A stretch of 42,024 nucleotides of DNA from Verrucomicrobiaceae bacterium (GTDB taxonomy: Bacteria > Verrucomicrobiota > Verrucomicrobiia > Verrucomicrobiales > Akkermansiaceae): NCBI GenBank assembly GCA_027485995.1, contig JAIXPW010000143.1, positions 1 through 42,024 of the forward strand. The letters run 5' to 3'. Under the pieces are notes generated by a model. That model was not told the origin of the DNA. It searched no databases and was given only the letters and a program-made list of their open reading frames with translations. Shown one piece after another: positions 7,127 to 15,406 of this stretch. How positions within the stretch are numbered: the stretch's first letter is position 1; each line of letters opens with the position of its first letter. The translations under genes and the position numbers were made by a program.

Positions 7127-7783
7127 TCATGGCATCTCAAGCCGCCCAAACTCTGCTCTGATAACGTTGAGCTGCTGGTTGATCTCGACCTTACGGTTGA
7201 ACTGCTTCTCGCGGTGGAGCCGGGCAGTGAGCTGGTCGATCTGGCGGCGGAGGCGGAGGTAGGCCTCGCAGCGGGCCACTAGGGCGGAGAGAGATTCCCC
7301 CGTGCGCGCCGGCAGCGGCAGCAGTGGCGCAAAGAGGGCGGCGTATAGATGGCCCAGGTCGATGGCGGTGGGAAGCGGCGTGTCGACCGGCAAGGGCTGG
7401 GTGAAGGCGCTGGTGAAGCGGGAGCCGACGACCCACTGACTGGCATCCGCTTCGCTGGGACGCTTGAAGGCGGCGCTGATGGCAGTGCCCTTCTCCGAGT
7501 GGAGTCGGTGGATCACCGGATAAGGCACGGCCCGGTCGATGGCTTGGAGGACGTCGTCGTCGAGGGTGGCGGTCTTCAGGTGGAGGTCGAAGATCTGGAT
7601 CTCCGGCACGCCTGGCCGGGCCGGCAAGTGGAGGGTCTCCGGGGAGAGCTTGTGCGCCCAGACGATTTCCGAGAGCTGGGAGACGAAGAGTTCCTTCACC
7701 CGCCGCGAGGGGGCGGCGTGGATGTAGATCCGGGATTTCGGGATGACTTTCCCGAAGGCGGTCTGTGGCGGGAAGGAGAACAT
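7127..7783 (-). CDS. DUF4391 domain protein
   Basis: The 218-residue protein fits DUF4391: an N-terminal alpha/beta part (KSRIYIHAAPSRRVKELFVSQ, then IQIFDLHLK) and a C-terminal coiled helix ending EKQFNRKVEINQQLN. Members commonly sit beside SNF2-type helicases and Mod methyltransferases in restriction-like loci; their biochemical role is unknown to me. The start lies one base after the helicase stop (TGA 7785-7787, ATG 7783), so the two genes are translationally linked. Its 3' end is duplicated as a broken copy at 4915-5039. Confidence 0.8.
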   Translation of the reverse strand: MFSFPPQTAFGKVIPKSRIYIHAAPSRRVKELFVSQLSEIVWAHKLSPETLHLPARPGVPEIQIFDLHLKTATLDDDVLQAIDRAVPYPVIHRLHSEKGTAISAAFKRPSEADASQWVVGSRFTSAFTQPLPVDTPLPTAIDLGHLYAALFAPLLPLPARTGESLSALVARCEAYLRLRRQIDQLTARLHREKQFNRKVEINQQLNVIRAEFGRLEMP

Positions 7784-7784
7784 G

Positions 7785-10700
7785 TCAGGGGGACTGGATG
7801 ACCATGAAGGCGATCAGCTCGAAGTCATCGAGGCCGGAGATGGCCTCCACGAGGGCGGTGGTCTTGCCCGGGGTGAAGAGGCTGTCGATGTCGCCCTCCT
7901 CCTTGACGTCGATCACGGATCGAATGGCTTGGTCGAGGAGGTTGGAGTAACGCTTCATGTCCCGCCCGTCCCGGGTGCCCTCGTTGAACTTTTGGCACAG
8001 CTCGCGGATGGGCTCGTCACGCCCCTTGCAAGCGGTGCGGGCCAGATCGAGCAGGCGTTTCACCTCGGTGTGGCGGATGGCAACCTTCCCGTCCTCACCG
8101 ATGTAGATGAGGTAGTAAGGGTGCAGCCGGTTGAGCTGGTCGATGTTCACTCCGTCCATCCGATTGCGGAGGGCGAACAACGCACCGGGGTGAAGTCCGC
8201 GCTCAGGATCGGCGGGAACGATGGCGTGCATGCCGTTCGGCGTACGGGAGGGATCACCGTGTTCCTTGACGTAGCTGACGAGGTCCATCCGGAAGTCGTT
8301 CAGACCAAGGTCGGTGATGGAGATGCCGGTTTTGAGATCCTCCATCTCAATGACCTCCTCCTGAAGCCGACGGAGCTGCTCCTTGCGGTAGGAGATGTCG
8401 TTGGCCTTGTGGTCGAGAGGGTTGTCGTTAGCGGTGCCGGTGACGTCGACAATGACCATGCGGCTTTCCACCCGCTCCTTGAGATTGATGTATTCGTCGA
8501 GCGAGATGTCCGGCCAGTAGTTGACGAGCTGGATAACCTGGTTGGTCGAGCCGATGCGGTCTACTCGGCCGAAGCGCTGGATGATGCGCACCGGGTTCCA
8601 GTGGATGTCGTAGTTGATGAGGTAGTCGCAGTCCTGGAGGTTCTGCCCCTCGGAGATGCAGTCGGTGCCGATGACGAGATCGATCTCGTGACGTTCCTTA
8701 GGAAGGATGATGTCCTTGTCCTTCGAGACGGGTGAGAAGAGCGTGAGGACGCTCTGGAAGTCGTAGCCCTTACCGAGCGTGGTCTTGGGTGCGGTGGTGC
8801 CGGTGACCTTGCCGGTGTGCAGCCCGAAGCGGGCGAGGTGCCCGTTGGCGATGCAGTCGTAGAGGTAATCCGCGGTATCAGCGAAGGCGGTGAAGAGGAG
8901 AATCTTGCGGTTCCCCGGGTTGATCGGGTTCTCAACCTTCTGCTGGATGTGCGTGAGCAGGTGCTGGAGCTTGGCATCGTGGCCGGGAGTAACCTTCTCC
9001 ATCTCCGCGACGAGGTGGCGGATGTTGGCGAGGTCCTTTTCGAGGTCGCGCTTCCAACTGGTGAGATCCATGTCGGCAAGGGCGATGTCCGCCTTGCCGC
9101 CGAGTGAGGACTCCTCCAAATCCGGCAGTTCGTCGTCTTCCGGATCGAAGTCGTCTTCGAGGTGCGTGGCGACGCTGGCACCGGTAGCCTTCCCGGACTG
9201 GAAGTCGGCGATTTTCTGGAGCGTCGCCTGGTTGTTATTGGCCAGCTTGCCGAGGGTGATGCGGAAGGAGTGGACGGAGCTTTCGAGGCGCTTGAGAAGA
9301 TTCACCGTCATCAGCGCCTTGATGCCTCGCTGCTGTCCGGAGAGAGAGACGTTCCGGGCGATGCCTTCGAGATCCTCGCCGTAGGATTGCTCGTATTTCG
9401 ACATCCGGCTGGGGAGGATGTAGTTGCCGGGCGTGTAGCAGGCCAGCTCCAGTTCGCTGAGCTGCTTGTAGATTTCATTGAACGGAGGGACGTCCTCGCG
9501 CTCGGTGAGAGGCGGGCGGAACGAGAGCGGTTGGCGGCGGGTCGGAAACGTGCCGATCTCTGCGGTGTCGTAATGGGCCTCGATGTGCCTGCGTGAGCGG
9601 GCGATGGTGACGCTGTCCAGAAGCTCAAAGAACTCGAAGTCCAGTGCCTTGAGGATGGCCTCCGGCGTGCGTTCCTCGGCCGGGAGCTTGCTCCACCGGG
9701 TGAACACGGCCTGTGCCTGACGGAAGATTTCCTCCACGGAGTTCTCGATGCGGAGCTTCTTGCGCAGAGTCTCGGACTCTCCTTCATACGCCAGTGCGAG
9801 CTGGTTCCGGAGGTCGGAGAAGCGGTTGTTGACCGGTGTGGCGGAGAGCATGAGCACCTTGGTCTTCACGCCTGCGCGGACAACCTGGTTCATGAGCCGT
9901 TCGTAGCGGGACTCGCGTTCCTCCTCGCCGGGGCTGTTGTTGCGGAAGTTGTGAGACTCGTCGATGACGACGAGGTCGAAGTTCCCCCAGTTCACCTGAT
10001 TGAGCGGGAGACCGTAGGAGAGCCCGCGGGTGCGCTGAAGATCGGTGTGATTGAGGACCGTGTAGTTCAGACGATCCGCAGCGAGGACGTTGGTCTTGAG
10101 CGGACTGTTGTAGGTGAGCCAGTTGTTGGAGAGCTTCTTCGGGCAGAGTACGAGCACGGATTTGTTCCTCAGCTCGTAGTATTTGATCACCGCGAGGGCG
10201 GTGAAGGTTTTCCCCAGACCCACGCTGTCGGCGAGGATGCAGCCGTTGTAGGTTTCCAGCTTGTTGATGATGCCGACGGCGGCGTCGCGTTGGAAGTTGA
10301 AGAGCTTTTTCCAGACCACCGAGTCCTCGTAGCCGGTACGATCATTGGGCAGCACGTCCTCGTTGATGTCCTCCAGAAATTCGCTGAAGATGTTGTAAAG
10401 CATCACGAAGTAAATGCGTTCGGGCGAATTCTCGGAGTAGATCGAGGAAATGTGATCGCAGACCTCGTTGGTGACGTCTTCGAGTTTCTCCTTGTCGCTC
10501 CAAATTTGCTCGAAGAGCCGCAGATAGCCGTCGGTCATTTCCGCACCGGAGAATTTGTTGACGATGTTGGAGAGGGCATTTCCCTGCTGATATCCGAGAT
10601 CCACGGCAGTGAATCCCTGGAGGGGGAAATAGACATCGGGCTCTCGTTCCTTGGGCCGGACACAGGCCATCTGCTGCATCAAGGACTTGGTGGCATTCGA

Positions 10701-11057
10701 GCGGAACGTGACCTTGCGACGAATCCACTCCGCGCACTCCCGGGCGATGGCACGCTGGGTGAGCTTGTTGCGGAGTTGAATCTCGAATTCAGTTCCGTAG
10801 AGGCTGCGCTCACGTTCCAGCTTTGGAATGAAGAATTCACGCCGCTCCTTAGGTAGTTTGTCCGTGGACTGCCCATGGACGAACGTCGGCGAGGTGAAAA
10901 TGAATTCGACTGAATCGACTTGTTCCAGTTCTGCCTTCAGCGCTTCGTAGGCGTAGATGGAAAAACATGAGGCGGCGATTTGGAGCTTTGCACCCGGGGT
11001 AACCGACCGCTTCAAATCGTCGCCGAGCAGACTCGTGATATTGTCGAGGATTTCCAT
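7785..11057 (-). CDS. SNF2-type helicase with N-terminal phospholipase-D-like region
   Basis: This 1090-residue protein has a PLD-nuclease-like N-terminal region (KLQIAASCFSIYAYEALK ... FIFTSPTF, first ~160 residues) followed by an SF2/SNF2 helicase core. The core has Walker A DSVGLGKTF (about 277-285), DESHN (366-370), LSATPVNN, and motif VI QRFGRVDRIGS (near 826-836). The classical HxK motif of PLD nucleases is not obvious, so nuclease activity is doubtful. Such helicases pair with DUF4391 and Mod-type methyltransferases in type III-like or DISARM-reminiscent loci. I set the start at 11057 (MEILDNITSLLGDDLK), which I recall as the usual N-terminus of relatives; ATGs at 11105 and 11132 are alternatives. 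It is the first gene of the minus-strand run. Confidence 0.85.
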   Translation of the reverse strand: MEILDNITSLLGDDLKRSVTPGAKLQIAASCFSIYAYEALKAELEQVDSVEFIFTSPTFVHGQSTDKLPKERREFFIPKLERERSLYGTEFEIQLRNKLTQRAIARECAEWIRRKVTFRSNATKSLMQQMACVRPKEREPDVYFPLQGFTAVDLGYQQGNALSNIVNKFSGAEMTDGYLRLFEQIWSDKEKLEDVTNEVCDHISSIYSENSPERIYFVMLYNIFSEFLEDINEDVLPNDRTGYEDSVVWKKLFNFQRDAAVGIINKLETYNGCILADSVGLGKTFTALAVIKYYELRNKSVLVLCPKKLSNNWLTYNSPLKTNVLAADRLNYTVLNHTDLQRTRGLSYGLPLNQVNWGNFDLVVIDESHNFRNNSPGEEERESRYERLMNQVVRAGVKTKVLMLSATPVNNRFSDLRNQLALAYEGESETLRKKLRIENSVEEIFRQAQAVFTRWSKLPAEERTPEAILKALDFEFFELLDSVTIARSRRHIEAHYDTAEIGTFPTRRQPLSFRPPLTEREDVPPFNEIYKQLSELELACYTPGNYILPSRMSKYEQSYGEDLEGIARNVSLSGQQRGIKALMTVNLLKRLESSVHSFRITLGKLANNNQATLQKIADFQSGKATGASVATHLEDDFDPEDDELPDLEESSLGGKADIALADMDLTSWKRDLEKDLANIRHLVAEMEKVTPGHDAKLQHLLTHIQQKVENPINPGNRKILLFTAFADTADYLYDCIANGHLARFGLHTGKVTGTTAPKTTLGKGYDFQSVLTLFSPVSKDKDIILPKERHEIDLVIGTDCISEGQNLQDCDYLINYDIHWNPVRIIQRFGRVDRIGSTNQVIQLVNYWPDISLDEYINLKERVESRMVIVDVTGTANDNPLDHKANDISYRKEQLRRLQEEVIEMEDLKTGISITDLGLNDFRMDLVSYVKEHGDPSRTPNGMHAIVPADPERGLHPGALFALRNRMDGVNIDQLNRLHPYYLIYIGEDGKVAIRHTEVKRLLDLARTACKGRDEPIRELCQKFNEGTRDGRDMKRYSNLLDQAIRSVIDVKEEGDIDSLFTPGKTTALVEAISGLDDFELIAFMVIQSP

Positions 11058-11208
11058 GAAATTACTGCACGAGATGGTTGATCCAATCTCTCGAGTAGAT
11101 TCCATCCCGCCCCCCAGAGTGGGAAGTCCCATCTTTCCAGCAGAATAAAGAATCTGATGAGTGCGTGAAGCCTGGTAGAATCTGATCCAAATCCGGCACC
11201 TCAGAAAG

Positions 11209-11222
11209 TGTTCTTTTGAATA
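11209..11222. promoter_or_regulatory. Near-consensus verrucomicrobial LexA box
   Basis: TGTTCTTTTGAATA differs from the TGTTC-N4-GAACA consensus at one position. It overlaps the TTG start at 11216 of the ImuA-like gene. Both site and gene type point to SOS control. Confidence 0.5.
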
Positions 11223-11749
11223 TTATCTCTCAGCATGCCTCGGTGGCTGGCACGATCGATGAACTGTGGCGGCAACTGAGGGAACGGTTTACTCAGGCGC
11301 AGGTGGCGTGGCAGGAACCGGTGGAGGAGCCCTCGGTGTCGACCTCCTCGTTTTCGGCAGAGGCCTTTCCGCCCGGAGCGATTTCGGAAGTGATCCCTTC
11401 CGGCCGGGAGTCTGGCCTGGGTCTGCTGTTGGCGGGCTTGATGGGCGAGCCCGAGGAGTTTTCGCCCTTGCTCTCCTCCATCCTGATCGATGGCGGTGAT
11501 GGCTTACCCTCGTCGCTGAGTGAAGCGGCATGTTCCGGACTGCTGTGGGTGTGGTGCAACTCGGCAGTGGACACGCTGAAGGCCAGCAACCTGCTGTTCT
11601 GTGACGAAAACGTGCCCTGCGTGCTACTAGATACATCGGGCTTGGCGGCGCGGGATTTGCGGGCGATCCCAGCCTCTGCTTGGTGGCGTTTGAAACACGT
11701 GGCAGAGGGGAACGGCTGCCGGAGCGTGGTGCTGTCAACCTCTCCCTGA
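11216..11749 (+). CDS. ImuA-like (RecA-related) SOS mutagenesis protein, probably 3'-truncated
   Basis: The 177-residue product resembles the short RecA-like ImuA proteins of Verrucomicrobia. It has FPPGAISEVIPSGRESGLG (a degenerate P-loop region), LLWVWCNSAVDTLKASNLLF, then VPCVLLDTSG and IPASAWWRLKHVAEGNG. ImuA is an accessory of the ImuB/DnaE2 translesion mutasome. Codon use is coding-like and only this strand makes sense here. The only in-frame starts are TTG 11216, inside the LexA box, and GTG 11243; both are plausible. The stop follows VVLSTSP. In the +1 frame LMPCANLQ follows, resembling the next stretch of ImuA relatives, so the 3' end seems frameshifted and cut. No imuB or dnaE2 is nearby; mcrC follows convergently. 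Confidence 0.55.
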   Translation: MNIISQHASVAGTIDELWRQLRERFTQAQVAWQEPVEEPSVSTSSFSAEAFPPGAISEVIPSGRESGLGLLLAGLMGEPEEFSPLLSSILIDGGDGLPSSLSEAACSGLLWVWCNSAVDTLKASNLLFCDENVPCVLLDTSGLAARDLRAIPASAWWRLKHVAEGNGCRSVVLSTSP

Positions 11750-11776
11750 TGCCCTGTGCGAACCTGCAGGGATCCT

Positions 11777-12811
11777 CTATGATGTTACGACTGAAAGCAA
11801 ATCGTCGTGGATGTCGCGCCAGCCTCGATCCAGGTCGATGCTGATGACCCTCATCCTGTGACCAAGCAAGGTCATCTCCACCGCCGTTCGGTGATCCACG
11901 GCTGGATAAAGGAGGATTCCTTCGACCTTCTCCCAGCCTGAATGCATGGCCTTGTTCTGGAGGTAGGCGTTGAGCTGATAGAGGTGGGAAGAGTGCAGAC
12001 GATGGCGGTCGTCCCGAGTCACCAGGGCATCCTTGTAGAACTTGCAGTCCAGAATGACCTTGCGCTCGGGCCACTCGATCGTGACATCGGTGAACATTCG
12101 CGGTAGCACCTTTTCGGCTTCCGCATTCCACTCTCCGTGCCAGTCGATGGGCATGGCGCGGACGTAGGCCCCAGAGCAATGCCGACGAGCGAAATTTCGG
12201 ATGAAATCCTCAAACAGCCGATGCATGACGGTCTCATCACGCAGGATGTCACGAAATCGGCGACTGCCCTGCTGCTCATCGGGAAGGAGGCCCAAGTGAA
12301 CCAATCGACAGATGCTCAGTAAAACGCCATAGCGCCGAGTGTTTCTGTGGAGCTGGATTCGATGGAAGGATGATTCGGTGAGGCGGATCTGAGACACGGC
12401 GGGCAACTGCTCACGTGCCAGACGGAGTTCATGTCGGTTCTCAGCGGTGAGTTCAGGGATACCAAGCAAGCGACTGGCCGTGGCGTGGAGCACTCGATTG
12501 GCTGGCGTGTCACCACTGAGCTCATCGAACTCGCAGATCATCCGTCCCGAATGTTGGGTCATCCGCCGATAGCTGTCGGCTACCTGGATCCTGCCTCTTA
12601 GTCTGGGAGTCACTTCTGTGACCGGTAGGTAATGCTGCTCGAAGCCTGATCGGGACAAGCGATGAATGCCGGCACTCAGGACCTTCGCAAGCAAGTTCGC
12701 AAGATCCGGGCAGGCAGAAGAGGAGACATCGACCTCATCTCCTTCGTGGAAGTGGTCCCACGCGTAGGAAAGCAGGTAGTAGAGGTTCTCGATGGGAATC
12801 GCGGAGGCCAC
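11777..12811 (-). CDS. mcrC: McrC, nuclease subunit of McrBC modification-dependent restriction
   Basis: The 344-residue protein opens with the McrC hallmark IPIENLYYLLSYAWDHF. It contains the DELSGDTPANRVLHAT core and a PD-(D/E)xK nuclease site, FTDVTIEW followed by ILDCKFYKDAL. McrC cuts DNA when activated by McrB's GTP-driven translocation between modified sites. I chose the GTG at 12811 because the conserved N-terminus begins immediately after it and it lies 8 bp past the mcrB stop (12820). The longer ATG frame from 12937 would overlap mcrB and add unrelated sequence. Confidence 0.85.
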   Translation of the reverse strand: MASAIPIENLYYLLSYAWDHFHEGDEVDVSSSACPDLANLLAKVLSAGIHRLSRSGFEQHYLPVTEVTPRLRGRIQVADSYRRMTQHSGRMICEFDELSGDTPANRVLHATASRLLGIPELTAENRHELRLAREQLPAVSQIRLTESSFHRIQLHRNTRRYGVLLSICRLVHLGLLPDEQQGSRRFRDILRDETVMHRLFEDFIRNFARRHCSGAYVRAMPIDWHGEWNAEAEKVLPRMFTDVTIEWPERKVILDCKFYKDALVTRDDRHRLHSSHLYQLNAYLQNKAMHSGWEKVEGILLYPAVDHRTAVEMTLLGHRMRVISIDLDRGWRDIHDDLLSVVTS

Positions 12812-12819
12812 GGTGGGAA

Positions 12820-15387
12820 TCAGGCGTTGATGGGCTGCTGGAGCATGAGCCTCGCTGCATCGAGTCGCTTCGGGTCGTCGATCCAGTATTCCTCGATCAG
12901 GGGTAGCACTTCGTAACGGATGATATCCTGATACCATCCCGCATCAGGAATTGTGTCCTTCGGGGGAACGAAGAAGCTGTGGCCGATGCGGTAGCCGCGA
13001 CCGAGGTTGGCCGAGTCGCTGGTGATCATCCCGTTGAGAGTCTCCATCCGATCCCGGATCGCCTCGATCAGGTTTGCTGGGCTCTTCTGCTTCCGGAGGT
13101 AGTTGGCAAAAGCTGGCGATGAAAAGCCCGGCTCGGCCTCGATGAAGGCGAAGCGGCGGCGCAGCGCATAGTCCACCATCGAAAGCGATCGGTCGGCCGT
13201 GTTCATGGTGCCGATCAGAAAGACATTCTCGGGAACGAAAAAGGTCTCCTCTCGGCTTGAGGCATAGGCAAGTGGAACGGCAAATGACGCGTCCCTCTTG
13301 TCAGGTTCGATCAGCATCATCAGCTCGCCAAAGATTTTGGAGAGGTTGCCCCGGTTGATTTCGTCGATGATGAAGACGAACGACTTGTCGGGTTCGGCAT
13401 GGGCTTCCTGGCAGAACTGGTAGAAGGTGCCGTCCTTCAGCGTGAAGCCGCCGTTGCCGTCAGGGCGATAGCCTTGAATGAAATCCTCATAGCAGGTGCT
13501 CTGGTGGAACTGGATCATTGGAGCGCGGCCTTCATCGGCCACCCCCATGAGCAGGTAGGCCAGCCGGCGAGCGACGAAGGTCTTGCCGGTTCCGGGAGCC
13601 CCTTGGAGAATGATGTTTTTCTTCCGCTTCAGCAGCTCGATGATGTCGTCGAGCGTCTCCTCTGGCATGAAGAGGTCAGCCAGCGCGTGTTCCTTGGTGT
13701 AGATCGATTCGATTGGAAGAGTGGGAGTCGGCTCCAGATCGTAAAATTCGTTGAGCACCGCCATCAGCTCGGGTCGGCCATCAATGCGGCAAAGGGTTTG
13801 GATGGGTAGGCGGATCTCTGGGGGCAGATCGCACTGCTTGTTACTCAACCACCGAACCCTTCGAATGTGGGAATAGGATTCTCGGTTCGCATCATAGGTG
13901 TAGTCGGATTCTACGACCCCATGTCCAAGGGTCGCCTTTCTGCCGAGTTTGGCAAAAACATGGTCTCCTGCGGCCATGGAGTGCGCAAAGTCGTAAAGCA
14001 TCCTACCGACCATTGCAGATCCCGAGTCAGGGTGGCCCTCCGTCACGGCGGTTCGAACCTCATCGAGAGTTTCGAGTTCAGAGAGATCTCCTGCATCATT
14101 CCATCCGATTCGGATCTCACCCTGCGCTTGAAATTCATCCCAAAGATTTCCGGCTTCACCCGGGGCGATCAACCAGACTGCGCGACCGCTTGATTCGGGA
14201 GTCACTGGATTGCCCAAGCCAGCTCGAAGGATCTGCGCCCGTTCATTCGGGGCCATGATCAGTCGATAGAGCTCAGGAACATGGTTCCCTGAGAAGTTGC
14301 TTTTGTTCCAGTGGGCGAAGCGGCTCTGCACCGCCTCCAGGGCAGCTTCGATGCAGTCCCAGATGTCCTCCTTGTCGAGTAAACTGAAATCAAACCAACC
14401 GAGGGAGTAGGAAAGTCCGTCGATCGGTTCCTGGAAGGTGAAGCTCTTCTTTCCTTGCTCGAAAATCAGGTTGTCGGAGGGGAGAATCAGCTCGCATTTT
14501 CCGTCCACTCGGAAGCTGAACACCGGCCAGTTTCCGAAGATGATCCTCAGGCGAGATGTCGCGCCGTGGTAAGTCGTGACCAGGCGGGTATCTGGTCCTG
14601 TCGAATCACCTTGCAGCCGCGAAATAATCCGGGCCATTACATCCAGCTTTTTCCCTGCGTCGGTTAGGTCGGTAAAAAGGTCGTTGAAGGGTGCTCCTAA
14701 ATCTCCTCCGTTGATCACCGGATCGTCATCTTCCCCCTCGTCCACCTCATAAGGAACCAGGCCCCAAATCACTGACTGAATGTCGGTGGCATCCCGAGGT
14801 CCCCAGGGCTTACTCAAGTTCCAAAATGGCTCCGCAAATCTGAGAACCGCATGAAATTTATTCGGGTCGGGCCTTCCCGCTGGAAGATCCCACCCCAGTT
14901 CTTCTGCGAGCACGCGGTAGAATGAGATCTTGATCGGGAAGAAGACGTTTGGGTTGAAGGCCCATAAAGTGACGGAGAGCGCATCCCAGGTGAGTTTGAG
15001 TCCATTCCGTTCAGATGCGGTGAAAATGGGCACCAGGGTATCGACCGTTCCTGTCCCCACTCTGGCCGCGTTCACACAAGCCAGTAGGACTTCAGAAATT
15101 GCCTTGGGATTCTCGCCGTAGCTCTTCGTCCAGCTCCTGAAGTTCACGAGGTTGGCCGTTACTGTGGAGCGCAGGGCATCTAATACCTCGTCGCCCTTGC
15201 CATTCCTCAGCAGTGTCTCCGCACGATCAACCCCCATGCGCTCATTCCATTTTGCCAGGGCTGCATGCTTGTATTGGAGTTCCTGTTCTTCGAGCTCGCC
15301 GGGGTCCGAAAAGCTTTGGAAGCTGGGATACTCATCCTTGAATCGTTTGTGGAGAAGATCCTGCTGTTGGGTGGTGAGCTTGAACAT
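12820..15387 (-). CDS. mcrB: McrB-type AAA+ GTPase with EVE-like reader domain
   Basis: This 855-residue protein combines a long N-terminal region (1-400) and an EVE/PUA-like modified-base reader (about 404-516; IRIGWNDAGDLSEL ... GDHVFAKLGRK ... HIRRVRWL) with a C-terminal McrB AAA+ motor. Motor motifs are Walker A GAPGTGKT (596-603), Walker B FIIDEINRGNLSK (672-684) and the McrB signature NTADRS (729-734), where GTP rather than ATP is used in studied members. EVE domains bind modified cytosines, so the target is likely modified DNA such as phage or foreign methylated DNA. The start at 15387 lies 19 bp after the upstream stop; an ATG at 15459 would overlap that gene. Confidence 0.88.
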   Translation of the reverse strand: MFKLTTQQQDLLHKRFKDEYPSFQSFSDPGELEEQELQYKHAALAKWNERMGVDRAETLLRNGKGDEVLDALRSTVTANLVNFRSWTKSYGENPKAISEVLLACVNAARVGTGTVDTLVPIFTASERNGLKLTWDALSVTLWAFNPNVFFPIKISFYRVLAEELGWDLPAGRPDPNKFHAVLRFAEPFWNLSKPWGPRDATDIQSVIWGLVPYEVDEGEDDDPVINGGDLGAPFNDLFTDLTDAGKKLDVMARIISRLQGDSTGPDTRLVTTYHGATSRLRIIFGNWPVFSFRVDGKCELILPSDNLIFEQGKKSFTFQEPIDGLSYSLGWFDFSLLDKEDIWDCIEAALEAVQSRFAHWNKSNFSGNHVPELYRLIMAPNERAQILRAGLGNPVTPESSGRAVWLIAPGEAGNLWDEFQAQGEIRIGWNDAGDLSELETLDEVRTAVTEGHPDSGSAMVGRMLYDFAHSMAAGDHVFAKLGRKATLGHGVVESDYTYDANRESYSHIRRVRWLSNKQCDLPPEIRLPIQTLCRIDGRPELMAVLNEFYDLEPTPTLPIESIYTKEHALADLFMPEETLDDIIELLKRKKNIILQGAPGTGKTFVARRLAYLLMGVADEGRAPMIQFHQSTCYEDFIQGYRPDGNGGFTLKDGTFYQFCQEAHAEPDKSFVFIIDEINRGNLSKIFGELMMLIEPDKRDASFAVPLAYASSREETFFVPENVFLIGTMNTADRSLSMVDYALRRRFAFIEAEPGFSSPAFANYLRKQKSPANLIEAIRDRMETLNGMITSDSANLGRGYRIGHSFFVPPKDTIPDAGWYQDIIRYEVLPLIEEYWIDDPKRLDAARLMLQQPINA

Positions 15388-15406
15388 TGAGTTGAGGATA
15401 GCAGCG

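Noticed and set aside
6979..7161. 60-aa plus-strand frame over the gap between the 69-aa gene and DUF4391
   Set aside because: Overlaps both neighbours, no ribosome site, no recognisable motif.
7743..10856. Plus-strand frames of 300-330 aa (7743-8735, 9951-10856)
   Set aside because: Antisense to the SNF2-type helicase; no motifs.
11289..12179. 296-aa minus-strand frame
   Set aside because: Shadow of the ImuA-like gene and mcrC; composition rich in R and P, and the true coding frames in this stretch are clear.
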